A stretch of 64,000 bases of DNA from Achromobacter anxifer (lineage in GTDB: Bacteria; Pseudomonadota; Gammaproteobacteria; Burkholderiales; Burkholderiaceae_B): NCBI RefSeq assembly GCF_903652925.1, contig NZ_CAHLAR010000010.1:62001-126000 (forward strand). The letters run 5' to 3'. This document shows positions 52,642 through 61,538 of this stretch, in pieces; the stretch's first letter is position 1, and each line of letters begins with the position of its first letter. Under the pieces are notes generated by a model. It was not told where the DNA came from. It saw only the letters and a list, made by a program, of their open reading frames with translations, and ran no database searches. A program made the translations under genes and the position numbers.

Positions 52642-55125
52642 CTACGGATGCGGCGTGTCCGTCACCAGCCGGATCCAGTTCTGCACGAAGCGCGAATGGC
52701 GGCGCTGGTCCAGGCCGACCAGCAGGGCGGGGCTGAGCACCACCGGCTGCACGATGCCTTGCGACCGCGCCAGCACCGCTTCGGAGGTCCAGCGGCCGGG
52801 CGTGTCCTCCATGATGGAGCCCAGCGCGGCATGGCTGGACGCCACCTGTTGCCCAGCCGGCGACAGCAGCCAGTCCACCAGCGCGCGTCCCAGCTCGGGG
52901 CTGGGGGCCTTGCGCGCGATCAGCACCGAACGCGCCAGCACCAGCACGTAATCCTGCGGGAACACCACGCCTATCGGGCTGCCCGCGGCCTGCCGCGACA
53001 GGGCGTAGGAGCCGAGGATGTTGTAGCCGATGTCGATCTCGTCGTTCTCGATCGCGTCCAGGATCTGGGCGCTGGTGGCCGACAGCCGCACGCCGGCCTG
53101 GCCCATCGCGTTGGCCAGCCCCCAGAAGTTCGACGACACCAGCTCGTCCTGTTCGGCCAGCAGATAGCCCAAGCTGCTGGCCGAAATATCGTAGGTGCCG
53201 ATGCGGCCGCGCAGTTTCGCCGGATCGCGCTCCAGCAGGCGCAGCAGGTCCTGGCGCGAGCGCGGCACGGTGGCTTCGGTAAAACGCTTGGGGTTGTAGA
53301 CGATCACCGCCGGCTCGAAGGTGAAGCCATAGACCTCGTGGCGCCAGATGGCCCAGGATGGCAGCTTGGCGGCATAGGGCGAGGAATAGCTCAGCGCATA
53401 GCCGTCGTTGGCCAGCCGGATCTGCAGGTCCGAGGCCGAACTCATCAGCACGTCCACGTCCTTCAGTTGCCCCGCCACGGCGGCCTCGTAGAGTTCGCGG
53501 CTGCCCATCTCGCGGTACACCACGGTCACGTCCGGCCGTTGCGACTGGAAGCCCTGGATCAGCGGCGCGACCACCGGCGTGTCCGTGGGTCCGGCGATGG
53601 TCAGGACCCGGGAGGTGGGCTGCGGCGCCGGGTAGCGGGTGACGATTTCGGGAACGTCGGCGGCGCGCACCTCGGCGGGCGCGGTGCCCAGCAGCAGCCC
53701 CGCCAGGCACAGCGCGCCCAGGCAGGCCGCGGCCGCGCGTCCGGGCGCGGAGCGCGCCAGCGGCAGGATCACGCGCGCCGTCAGCCCGCCGCCGGGACGG
53801 TCCTGCAGCCACAGCGAGCCGCCATGGGCCATGGCCACCGAGCGCACGATGGACAGTCCCAACCCCGAGCCGGGCTGCGATTCGCCGGCCCGGCCGCGGG
53901 TGAAGCGCTGCTGCACCGCGTCCTTTTCGTCGTCGGCCACGCCCGGGCCGCGGTCGGACACGGTGAGCGCCACGCGGAACCCCGCCACTGGCGTGGCCTG
54001 GATGTCCACGGTGCCGTCCGGCGCATAGCGCAGCGCGTTGTCCACCAGATTGCGCAGCATCTCGCGCAGGGCCACGCGGTCGCCGGCGATGCGGGCGCGG
54101 CGGACCTCGGGCGCGATCTCGATGCGCAGGCGCTGCGCCTCCAGCGGGCCGATGCGGCGGCGCGTTTCGTTGATGGTTTCGGCTACGCCCACGAGGGTGC
54201 GCGAGCCCTTGCCCAGGCGGTGGGTGATGGTGGCGTCCATCAGCAGCTGGTTGATCAGCTGGCTGGCGTGCGTGGCGTTGAGGTGGATGCGTTCCAGGCG
54301 CGCGTGCAGCCGCTGCGGATCGGTCTCGTCCAGGGCGACCTCGGCCTGCGCGCGCAGGGAGGCCAGCGGCGTGCGCACCTGGTGCGCGGCGTCGGCCACC
54401 AGGGTATTGAGCGTGCCCATGATGCCGGACAGGCGCTGCATGAAGGCGTTCAGCGCCTCGACCAGCCGCCGCACTTCGCGCGGCACCGGCGTTACCAGCG
54501 GCGCCAGGTCGTCCGGCGCGCGGTTGCGCAATTCCCGCTCCACCACGGCTAGCGGCGCGAAGGCGCGCTGCACGCCGAACCAGAGCAAGCCCAGCGCCAC
54601 CAGCGACACCACCACCAGCGGCAGGGCGGTGCGCCCCAGAATTTCGTCGGCCAGGGCCTCGCGCGAGCCCAGCGTCTCGGCCACGCGCACGGTGACCCAG
54701 CCCGCGTGCTGGCTGGCGGACACCAGCCGGCCCACGGTGGCGACGCGCACGGGGTCGTCGTGATAGCTCAGGTAGGTGAACACCGGCGTGGCGGACTGCG
54801 CCAGCGGCATGCCGGGCGCCAGGTCGTCGTAGCCCGTGATGAGGCGGCCGTTCGAGGTGCGGGCCTCGTAGAACACGCGTTCGCCGCCCGACAGCATGGC
54901 CAGCGAGGATACCGGTGGTTCGACGGTGACGTTGTTGTCCTCGATCTGCACCGAACCGGCGATGGTCAGCGCCGAGGCCGCCAGCAGCCGGTCGAACGCC
55001 TGCTCCGCCGCCCGCTGCGCGTAGCCGCGCAGGAAGAACACCAGCCCGATCAACGCGCAGGCGAGCAGCAGCACGCCCAGTGTGAAGACGCGGCGGCGGA
55101 TGGAGAAGTTTTCAGGGCTGTTCAT
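52642..55125 (-). CDS. Histidine kinase fused to a C-terminal periplasmic substrate-binding domain
   Basis: An 827-residue protein in one uninterrupted frame. TM1 is about 11-33, a periplasmic sensor loop about 34-168, and TM2 about 168-188. The phosphoacceptor is H248 (DAAHQVRTPLASLR), the N box NLVDNALRYAP about 359-369, and the G boxes DRGPGVADD 391-399 and GSGLGL 419-424. A third hydrophobic segment (about 463-482), shaped like a signal peptide and ending VRA, leads into a second periplasmic domain (about 490-827) homologous to the SBP at 51381. It overlaps its response regulator gene by 14 nt. The architecture suggests direct ligand sensing by the fused domain. Confidence 0.92.
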   Translation of the reverse strand: MNSPENFSIRRRVFTLGVLLLACALIGLVFFLRGYAQRAAEQAFDRLLAASALTIAGSVQIEDNNVTVEPPVSSLAMLSGGERVFYEARTSNGRLITGYDDLAPGMPLAQSATPVFTYLSYHDDPVRVATVGRLVSASQHAGWVTVRVAETLGSREALADEILGRTALPLVVVSLVALGLLWFGVQRAFAPLAVVERELRNRAPDDLAPLVTPVPREVRRLVEALNAFMQRLSGIMGTLNTLVADAAHQVRTPLASLRAQAEVALDETDPQRLHARLERIHLNATHASQLINQLLMDATITHRLGKGSRTLVGVAETINETRRRIGPLEAQRLRIEIAPEVRRARIAGDRVALREMLRNLVDNALRYAPDGTVDIQATPVAGFRVALTVSDRGPGVADDEKDAVQQRFTRGRAGESQPGSGLGLSIVRSVAMAHGGSLWLQDRPGGGLTARVILPLARSAPGRAAAACLGALCLAGLLLGTAPAEVRAADVPEIVTRYPAPQPTSRVLTIAGPTDTPVVAPLIQGFQSQRPDVTVVYREMGSRELYEAAVAGQLKDVDVLMSSASDLQIRLANDGYALSYSSPYAAKLPSWAIWRHEVYGFTFEPAVIVYNPKRFTEATVPRSRQDLLRLLERDPAKLRGRIGTYDISASSLGYLLAEQDELVSSNFWGLANAMGQAGVRLSATSAQILDAIENDEIDIGYNILGSYALSRQAAGSPIGVVFPQDYVLVLARSVLIARKAPSPELGRALVDWLLSPAGQQVASSHAALGSIMEDTPGRWTSEAVLARSQGIVQPVVLSPALLVGLDQRRHSRFVQNWIRLVTDTPHP

Positions 55126-55783
55126 GGCTGCGGGCCTGATAGCCGACGCCGCGCACGGTGACGATATCGATCGAAGCGCCGGCCAGCTTCTTGCGCAGCC
55201 GCGATATCAGCAGTTCCAGCGCATTGAGCGTGCCATCATCCAGGTCGAAGAGCTGGTTCATGAGGCGCTCCTTGGCGACGGTCTGGCCCAGCTTGCCCAC
55301 CAGGATCTCCAGCAGGCGGAATTCACGCCGCCCCAGCTCCAGCGGCGCGCCGGCCACGCTGACGTTGCGGTTGGCGAGGTCCAGGCTGAGGTTGCCATAG
55401 ACGGTGACGCTGCTTGTCTGGCCGGCGGGACGGCGCATCAGCGCGCGCAGCCGCGCTTCCAGTTCGCGCAGGTCGAAGGGCTTGACCAGGTAGTCGTCGG
55501 CGCCGAGGTCCAGCATGTCGATCTTGTCTTCGATTTCGGAGCGCGCGGTCATGACCAGCACGGGCGCTTCCAGCCCGGCGGCGCGCAGCTCCCGGATGAC
55601 GGTGAAGCCATCCTTGCCGGGCAGGTTGATGTCCAGGACGAGCGCGTCCCAGGTTTCATCCAGCCCCCACCGCAACGCCGCCACGCCGTCGCGCACCCAT
55701 TGCACGCTGTGGCCGGCGAAACGCAGCTTGCTTTCCACGGCATCGCCGAGATCGAGATTGTCCTCGACCAGCAAAATGCGCAT
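55112..55783 (-). CDS. OmpR/PhoB-family response regulator (TctD-like)
   Basis: A 223-residue regulator. The receiver domain (1-118) has the acidic pocket EDN and phosphoacceptor D51 (LVLDINLPGKDGF), T79-type LVMTAR and K101 (DYLVKPFD). The C-terminal winged helix begins about 130 (LSLDLANRNVSVAGAPLELG). It resembles TctD/QseB regulators of transporter genes. ATG 55783 is the standard MRILLVEDN start. With the kinase fusion next to it, it probably controls the ABC importer at 48.4-52.5 kb. Confidence 0.95.
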   Translation of the reverse strand: MRILLVEDNLDLGDAVESKLRFAGHSVQWVRDGVAALRWGLDETWDALVLDINLPGKDGFTVIRELRAAGLEAPVLVMTARSEIEDKIDMLDLGADDYLVKPFDLRELEARLRALMRRPAGQTSSVTVYGNLSLDLANRNVSVAGAPLELGRREFRLLEILVGKLGQTVAKERLMNQLFDLDDGTLNALELLISRLRKKLAGASIDIVTVRGVGYQARSHEQP

Positions 55784-55891
55784 GTGTTGTCTCCGTGTCT
55801 TTTGTGGATTTTGGGGGAGTTTAATGGGGTGTGGGGGTTTGCGGTTGTTGGTTTGTGGTTGTTTGTTGCGGGAGTTGTTGGTTCTTGAGAC

Positions 55892-56055
55892 GCCTGTCGC
55901 GTCGGTGGCCTGCGGTGCGCGGGGCAACGATTGCGGTCCGGAGCCTTCGCTCCGGACTTCCCCGTCGTCATCTTCGTCACCGCCTGCGGCGGTTCCTTCA
56001 GATTCCCTCGGGCTTATCGACGCCCCGCGCACCGCAGGCCCCCGACGCGGCAGGC
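55892..56055 (+). repeat. Variable-stem structured element, copy D
   Basis: A 164-nt unit. The arms 55892-55924 and 56023-56055 pair at 31 of 33 positions, with one G-U wobble and one mismatch. The invariant hairpin is at 55936-55957 and ACCGCC-TGC-GGCGGT at 55979-55993. Subtype 1 core, like copy A. It is the only copy not downstream of a gene in sense: on its left is the 5' end of the response regulator gene, 108 nt away and pointing the other way. Confidence 0.86.
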
Positions 56056-56147
56056 TGCGCTGGTTGAATCTTTACGGGCGCTGGGGCGGTCGGTGTGCTT
56101 GGCGTTCTGGCCACGGCCGAGGGGTGGGGGCGAGTCTTGCGGGGCCC

Positions 56148-56182
56148 GCCCCAGGCCGGCCGCGCGGGCGGCCTTTTGGGGC
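56148..56182 (+). terminator. GGCCGC hairpin 2 with TTTT, module at 55.8-56.8 kb
   Basis: GGCCGC-GCGG-GCGGCC at 56158-56173 is followed by TTTT inside an outer GCCCCA/TGGGGC pairing, almost identical to 25436-25470. The surrounding 80 nt also match that region. Confidence 0.55.
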
Positions 56183-56376
56183 TTACGCGGTGTCTTGCGT
56201 CATGGGATGACGCTGCGCGCTGGTGGCGTTGATCGCATGTAATCCGGCATCGGTGGATGGCGGTTTGACGGGTTACGCGCGTTTGGTTGTAGAGGCTTTC
56301 CTTCGAGTCAGTTGGGCTGCCATCATTCTGCGTCTGACGCGGGCGCCGGACAATCGCCAGTTCAACACCGCTGCCG

Positions 56377-56436
56377 GATGGGTGGCGCGCGCCAGGTCTG
56401 CATGCGCAAGCGGCTGTCCGTCGCGCGCCACCCATC
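56377..56436 (-). repeat. REP-like hairpin with GGTGGCGCGC arms, half-unit E
   Basis: The arms 56377-56390 and 56423-56436 pair over 14 nt and enclose a GGTCTGCATGCGCAAG-type spacer like that of 43129-43187. It lies 91 nt from hairpin 2 at 56528. Between 56183 and 56376 I see no gene and no further element. Confidence 0.75.
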
Positions 56437-56527
56437 ACCGCCCATCCCCCAAGAGCTGGGGACCATCAGCAAACCGTTCGTTGCATGCGCGCGAGCGAGC
56501 ACAATCGAAATTTCAAAAATCACGTAT

Positions 56528-56561
56528 GTCATTATCGGCCGCCCGCGCGGCCGATAATGGC
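56528..56561 (-). repeat. GGCCGC hairpin 2 of half-unit E
   Basis: A 15-pair stem (56528-56542 with 56547-56561), one pair being T-G, loop CCGC on the + strand. Compared with the hairpin at 43280 the outer arm changes CATTTTC to CATTATC, and the opposite arm changes GAAAATG to GATAATG, a compensated pair. Confidence 0.78.
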
Positions 56562-56623
56562 GGGCAGCTCAAGAATCGTGCCTGACCACGGCTCTAGCAG
56601 CGTTCCAAGCCAAGAATTAAGTA

Positions 56624-56788
56624 GCTCGTCGGCGCGGATGACGTGACGGCTCGCAACCTCGATGCGCCCGACGGAATCCGAAGGCAGCCGCCGCAGGCGG
56701 CCACGAGGATGAGGATGGGGCAGTCCGGAGCGAAGGCTCCGGACCGCAATCGTGGGCGCGAGCCGTCACGTCATCCGCGCCGACGAGC
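56624..56788 (-). repeat. Variable-stem structured element, copy E
   Basis: A 165-nt unit on the minus strand, starting 52 nt after the stop of the RNase II-like gene and in sense with it. The arms 56624-56654 and 56758-56788 pair at 31 of 31 positions but differ from copy C at 12 positions. The invariant hairpin is at 56723-56744 and GCCGCC-GCA-GGCGGC at 56687-56701. Subtype 2 core, with one inserted nucleotide near the small hairpin that breaks any shared reading frame. 62 nt from hairpin 2. Confidence 0.87.
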
Positions 56789-56840
56789 GGCCTACGAAGA
56801 ACTCGCTGGCTGACCTCAACAGCCCCCAGAGCAGAAGCCC

Positions 56841-58745
56841 TTACTCCTGCCCACCCACAGCAGGACTAATCTCCCCGATATACCGACAATCCAACTCCAG
56901 AGACAACTCATCCATCCCCAGAATATCAATCTCCACAGCCGTCCCCCGCTCCAGCTCAGGCATTCCCCCCACCCGAGTCACCAGCGGCGCATTCGCGAAC
57001 CGCACCAGGTCCTCGCGCAGCACGTGCGCCACCGTGCGGGTCACGTTGTGCTGCTTCAGCCAGCGCAGGCACCAGTAGCGCTCCATCGCGCTCTGGAACT
57101 CGGCCCAGGCCGCGTATTGCGCATCGAACGCGCCGATGATGGCGAACAGGTCCGCGTCGCGCGGCTTGAACGGCGCGACCAGGCGGGCGGAGACGCCGTG
57201 CTCGACCGCGGCGATCAGTTGCCACTGGTTTACCAGGTCCACGTAGCGGCGCAGCGGCGACGTGCTCCAGGCGTATTGCGGCACGCCGATGGCTTCATGA
57301 GGCAGGGCCTGGGTGCTCATGCGCACGCGGCCGGCCTGTTGTGAGCGGTAGATGCCCGGCACGCCGTGCTGGTGCAGCAGGCCGCCCCAGAGGTTGTTCG
57401 CCAGGATCATGTATTCCGCCACCATGCGGTCCAGCGGCGCGTTACGCTGGCGCGGCACCAGGCGCACCGGCGTGTCGGGATCGTCGGGGTTGCCGTCCAG
57501 GTAGAAGCTGTATTCCACCCGCGAATTGTTTTCCGGCTTGCCGCGCACGTTCTCGCGCTGGGCCGACAGGGCTTGCGCAAGCTTCCAGAGCGGTCGCAGC
57601 CAGTGGCCGTAGGGCAGCTCGGCCGACGGGTCGGACAGGCTGGCTTCCGTGACCTGGGCGTCCAGCATGTTGTGGCGCAGGTTCTCGCGCACCACCACGC
57701 GCTCCAGGCGGGTTTCGGATTCGATGACCTCGCCGGTCTCCGGGTCGGCCACGACGTACAGGGACAGCACCGGCACTTCGCGGCCGGCGTCCAGCGAGAA
57801 CGCCTTGATGACGTTGTCCGGCTGCATCGGGATCTTGTCGCCCGGCATGTAGACGGTGGACAGGCGCGCGCGCGCCAGCTTGTCGAAATCGCTGTCGCGG
57901 GTCACGCTCAGGCCCGGCGCGGCCACGTGCACGCCGACGCGCAGGCGGCCGTCGGGCAGTGTGGAGACGGACAGGGCGTCGTCGATTTCCGTGGTGGTGA
58001 CGTCGTCCACCGAGTAGATCTCGGCGTCGGACAACGGCAGCTCGCGGTCGATGGGAGGCAGTTCCAGGTCGGGGAAGGCCAGCCCGCGCGGGAAGTTCAC
58101 GGCCAGGAAGCGGCGTTTGTGCAGGGCCAGCGCGTGCGGCCACGCGCCCAGTTCCAGCAGCAGGCGGTCGGGGCTCTTGCCCAGCTTGGCGCAAGCGGCG
58201 TCCAGCGCCTTCCATTGCTGCGAATTCTTGTCCGGGCGGATCAGAAGGGATTCGGCGGCCTGGGCGATGGGCTCGGGCAGGCGGCCGGCGGCCATTTCGT
58301 CGACCCACTCCTGCTGCTGCTCGGCCTGGCGTTGCTTCTTTTCCAGCGCGGCCAGGGCGGCGGCCAGGATGTCGGGCGGGGCGGGGCGGTAGCGGCCCTT
58401 GCCGCGGCGGTGGAAGTACGCCGGCGCGCCATGCAGGCGCATCAGCAGCGCGGCCTGTTCCACGGGCGTGGGGGCGTGGCCGAAGTAGTCGGCGGCCAGG
58501 GCGGGGGAATCGAATTCGTCCTGCGGCGCGCATTCCCACAGGAATTGCAGGTCCAGCGTTTCGGCAGTCGCGGCCGCCTGGCTCATCAGCGCGGCCGGTT
58601 CGGGCGCGGCGAAGGTGAACAAGGTGTTGGCGCGCTTGATCTTGCTGCGCTTGCCGGATTCCGACTCCACCTGCAGGCTGGCATCGGTCTCGGACAGGAT
58701 ATTGCCGGCCTTGAAGCTGCCGTCGTCTTCGTAAAACACATACAT
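56841..58745 (-). CDS. RNase II/R-family exoribonuclease
   Basis: A 634-residue 3'-5' exoribonuclease. The RNB catalytic domain (about 240-560) has the metal-binding aspartates in SVDDVTTTEIDDALSVS and the ARLSTVYMPGDKIPMQPD and WSTSPLRRYVDLVNQ blocks with the conserved Arg and Tyr. A C-terminal S1-like region follows. The N-terminal cold-shock domains of RNase R are not evident, so it is closer to RNase II; beta-proteobacterial members form a separate subgroup. ATG 58745 starts MYVFYEDDGSFKAGN, which is well conserved; longer readings add unconserved sequence. Confidence 0.92.
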   Translation of the reverse strand: MYVFYEDDGSFKAGNILSETDASLQVESESGKRSKIKRANTLFTFAAPEPAALMSQAAATAETLDLQFLWECAPQDEFDSPALAADYFGHAPTPVEQAALLMRLHGAPAYFHRRGKGRYRPAPPDILAAALAALEKKQRQAEQQQEWVDEMAAGRLPEPIAQAAESLLIRPDKNSQQWKALDAACAKLGKSPDRLLLELGAWPHALALHKRRFLAVNFPRGLAFPDLELPPIDRELPLSDAEIYSVDDVTTTEIDDALSVSTLPDGRLRVGVHVAAPGLSVTRDSDFDKLARARLSTVYMPGDKIPMQPDNVIKAFSLDAGREVPVLSLYVVADPETGEVIESETRLERVVVRENLRHNMLDAQVTEASLSDPSAELPYGHWLRPLWKLAQALSAQRENVRGKPENNSRVEYSFYLDGNPDDPDTPVRLVPRQRNAPLDRMVAEYMILANNLWGGLLHQHGVPGIYRSQQAGRVRMSTQALPHEAIGVPQYAWSTSPLRRYVDLVNQWQLIAAVEHGVSARLVAPFKPRDADLFAIIGAFDAQYAAWAEFQSAMERYWCLRWLKQHNVTRTVAHVLREDLVRFANAPLVTRVGGMPELERGTAVEIDILGMDELSLELDCRYIGEISPAVGGQE

Positions 58746-58818
58746 GGTGGGGATCGTCCTGGGCGGCGCGTACGCGCCGCCTTGCGCAGCTATATAGAGT
58801 GTAGAAGTCTGATACTGA

Positions 58819-59421
58819 TTATTGGGGGCGAACCTGCTTGTCGCCAAGGGCGAATTCAAGCACTTCGGGCATCCATTCCGCGAAATCGGACAAACCGTGG
58901 TCGCTGCCTTGCACGATGCGCTGGCGGCAGCCCGCGTACCGGTCGCGCATTTCGCGCCAATCCAGCACTTCGTCGCCGGTGGCCGCGACCAGGAAATAGC
59001 GGTCGGGCTGGGTGATGCGGGGGGCGTGGATGGCGGCCAGTTCGTCCACGTATTCGGGCCGGAAGACGAACGGCGCGTCGGAATGATACATGCGGTGCTC
59101 GCCGACCTGGGTGGCGAGGTCGCGCGCGGCTTCCACGGCGGGGTTCAGCAGCACTGCCTTGCAGCCCAGCTGCTCGGCCAGCCAGGTGGCGTAGAAGCCG
59201 CCCAGCGAAGAGCCGATCACGGTCAGCGCCCGGGGGGAGCTGGCGCCGTCCAGCTGGCGCCTGGCGATATCCATCGCCAGCTCGATGGCCTCGCGCGGGC
59301 TGGCGGGCAACTGCGGGCAGGCCCAGTCCGCAGCCAGGCCGCGAGCGGCCATGGCATCGGCCATCATCCGGGCCTTGAATGAGGTCGGCGAGGAACGGAA
59401 ACCGTGCAGATAGAGAATCAT
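58819..59421 (-). CDS. YqiA/YcfP-family alpha/beta-fold esterase
   Basis: A 200-residue hydrolase with ILYLHGFRSSPTSFKA at the start, the nucleophile serine in VIGSSLGGFYATWLAEQLG and the C-terminal His in GSDHGLSDF. An Asp in LVAATGDEVLDW completes the triad. The family has esterase activity on short chains in vitro; the natural substrate is unknown. It is 29 nt downstream of mpl on the same strand. Confidence 0.92.
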   Translation of the reverse strand: MILYLHGFRSSPTSFKARMMADAMAARGLAADWACPQLPASPREAIELAMDIARRQLDGASSPRALTVIGSSLGGFYATWLAEQLGCKAVLLNPAVEAARDLATQVGEHRMYHSDAPFVFRPEYVDELAAIHAPRITQPDRYFLVAATGDEVLDWREMRDRYAGCRQRIVQGSDHGLSDFAEWMPEVLEFALGDKQVRPQ

Positions 59422-59450
59422 GTCTCGCCTTTGCCGTGTCGTCCGCGGGA

Positions 59451-60821
59451 TCAGCCGCGCGCCTGCAGGGCGTCCAGCAGCTTGCCGTGCACGCCGCCGA
59501 AACCGCCGTTGCTCATGACCAGCACCTGGTCGCCCGGGCGGGCGGCTTGCGCCACGGCCGCGACCAGCGCGCCGATGTCATCGTAGCTGGAAGCCCGGTC
59601 GCCCAGGGGCGCCAGTACTTCGGCCGGATTCCAGCCCAGGGCGTGCTTGCCGGAATGCGCGCCAAAGCAGAACACCAGGTCGGCGTCGGCCAGGGCTTCG
59701 GGCAGGCGGGCCGCCATGGTGCCCAGCTTCATGGTGTTGGAGCGCGGCTCCAGCACGGCCAGGATGCGGGCCGAACCCACCTGGCGGCGCAGGCCTTCCA
59801 GCGTAGTGGCGATGGCGGTGGGGTGGTGGGCGAAATCGTCATAGACCTTGACGCCGTTGACCGTGCCGCGCAGTTCCATGCGGCGCTTCACGCCCGCGAA
59901 GCGGCTCAGGGCCTCGATGCCTTGCGCCACCGGCACGCCCACGTGTTCGGCGGCGGCCAGCGCCGCCAGCGCGTTCATGCGGTTGTGTTCGCCGCTGAGG
60001 TTCCAGCGCACCGTGCCGGCGGTCACGCCGGCGCGCAGTACGCTGAAGGCGCCATCGGCGTCCGGCGCCGTCGCCTGCCAGGCGCCATCGGCGCCGAACG
60101 TGACGGTTTCAGACCAGCATCCGCGGGCAATCACACGGTCCAGTGCGGCGTCCCGCGTCGGGCGCACGATGCGGCCGGAGCCGGGAATGGTGCGCACCAG
60201 GTGGTGGAATTGGGTCTCGATGGCGGCCAGATCGGGGAAGATGTCGGCGTGATCGTATTCCAGGTTGTTCAGGATGGCCGTGCGCGGACGGTAATGGACA
60301 AACTTGGAGCGCTTGTCGAAGAAGGCCGTGTCGTATTCGTCCGCCTCGATCACGAAGGGCAGGCGCGACGGGTCGTAGCGGGCCGACACGTGCAGGTCCT
60401 GCGCCACGCCGCCGATCAGGAAGTTGGGCGCCATGCCCGCGGCTTCCAGCACCCAGGCCAGCATCGAGCTGGTGGTGGTCTTGCCGTGGGTGCCCGCCAC
60501 CGCCAGCACATGCTGGCCGGGCAGGATGTTGTCGCCCAGCCATTGCGGGCCCGACACGTAGCGCGCGCCGGAGTCCAGGATGGCCTCCATCAGCGGATTG
60601 CCGCGGCTGACAACGTTGCCGATCACGTACAGATCGGGCTTGAGCGCCAGTTGCTCGGCGCCGAAGCCTTCGATCAACTCGATGCCTTGTTCGGCCAATT
60701 GCGTGCTCATGGGCGGGTACACGCCCGCGTCGCAACCAGTGACCTTGTGGCCGGCGGCGCGCGCGATCAGCGCCAGGCCACCCATGAACGTACCGCAGAT
60801 GCCAAGAATATGCAGGTGCAT
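59451..60821 (-). CDS. mpl: UDP-N-acetylmuramate:L-alanyl-gamma-D-glutamyl-meso-diaminopimelate ligase
   Basis: A 456-residue Mur ligase that reuses tripeptide released from peptidoglycan by joining it to UDP-MurNAc in the cytoplasm. MHLHILGICGTFMGGLALIA is the Mpl N-terminus, AGTHGKTTTSSML the ATP loop, EADEYDTAFFDKRSKFVHYR the Mpl-specific motif, and YDDFAHHPTAI the C-terminal block. It is divergent from the tlpA-like gene, with a TATATATATA stretch between them that may be part of a promoter. Confidence 0.96.
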   Translation of the reverse strand: MHLHILGICGTFMGGLALIARAAGHKVTGCDAGVYPPMSTQLAEQGIELIEGFGAEQLALKPDLYVIGNVVSRGNPLMEAILDSGARYVSGPQWLGDNILPGQHVLAVAGTHGKTTTSSMLAWVLEAAGMAPNFLIGGVAQDLHVSARYDPSRLPFVIEADEYDTAFFDKRSKFVHYRPRTAILNNLEYDHADIFPDLAAIETQFHHLVRTIPGSGRIVRPTRDAALDRVIARGCWSETVTFGADGAWQATAPDADGAFSVLRAGVTAGTVRWNLSGEHNRMNALAALAAAEHVGVPVAQGIEALSRFAGVKRRMELRGTVNGVKVYDDFAHHPTAIATTLEGLRRQVGSARILAVLEPRSNTMKLGTMAARLPEALADADLVFCFGAHSGKHALGWNPAEVLAPLGDRASSYDDIGALVAAVAQAARPGDQVLVMSNGGFGGVHGKLLDALQARG

Positions 60822-60915
60822 TGAAAACTCTCCTGTCCTGCATTGTATATATATAGAGGGAGGGCCCGTGGCGGCGGGCGCGGCGCAAAACGGCGGCAGC
60901 GGTTATGATCGCGCC

Positions 60916-61449
60916 ATGAATCGACGCCTACTTCTTTCCGCCGGCGTGGCCATAGCCGCCACGGTTGCGGGCGGCTATACCCTGATGGGCCGCAAGCCCT
61001 CGACGCCGGCGCCGGGCGCAGATGCCGGCGATCCCGTCGCCGGCCTGATGCAAATGCAGCTGCCCGACCTGAACGGGGCCACGCATACGCTGTCGGGCTG
61101 GAAAGGCCAGCCCATTGTGGTCAATTTCTGGGCAACCTGGTGCGCGCCTTGCGTCCGGGAGATGCCTGAACTCGACGCTTTGCAGAAAAAATATCCGAAT
61201 GTCCGATTTGTCGGCATTGGTGTTGATTCAGCCGCGAACATGCAAAAATTTGTCGAGAAAGTGCAAGTTTCCTATCCCCTCTGGGTGATAGGCGCAGGCG
61301 CCATCGATACGCTGCGCAAGCTGGGAAACCCCAGCGGCGGTCTGCCTTTTACTATTGTTTTCAATGCAGATGGCGGAATTAACCGGAAGATATTGGGTGA
61401 AATTCAACCCGATGATCTGGACCGCACTTTATCTGGTTTAAAGGCGTAA
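60916..61449 (+). CDS. TlpA-family thioredoxin-like disulfide reductase
   Basis: A 177-residue membrane-anchored or exported protein. The N-terminus (MNRRLLLSAGVAIAATVAGG) is a signal anchor, and the thioredoxin fold carries the CxxC motif in WATWCAPCVREMP and a cis-Pro in GGLPFTIVF. It probably keeps a periplasmic partner reduced, for instance in cytochrome c maturation. ATG 60916 is preceded by GGTTATGATCGC; the frame upstream has no conserved sequence. Confidence 0.92.
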   Translation: MNRRLLLSAGVAIAATVAGGYTLMGRKPSTPAPGADAGDPVAGLMQMQLPDLNGATHTLSGWKGQPIVVNFWATWCAPCVREMPELDALQKKYPNVRFVGIGVDSAANMQKFVEKVQVSYPLWVIGAGAIDTLRKLGNPSGGLPFTIVFNADGGINRKILGEIQPDDLDRTLSGLKA

Positions 61450-61538
61450 GTCTGTTGGACAAATAGTAGGAATTGGCGTAAAAAGCTGGTTTATCGGCTG
61501 TTTTGCCAACAATTGGCAAACCACTCATTGGCAAGCGC

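Noticed and set aside
52538-53812. Separate SBP gene downstream of the kinase, read in another frame
   Set aside because: The frame with family motifs is continuous with the kinase; the alternative frame lacks SBP motifs and is Arg/Gly-rich.
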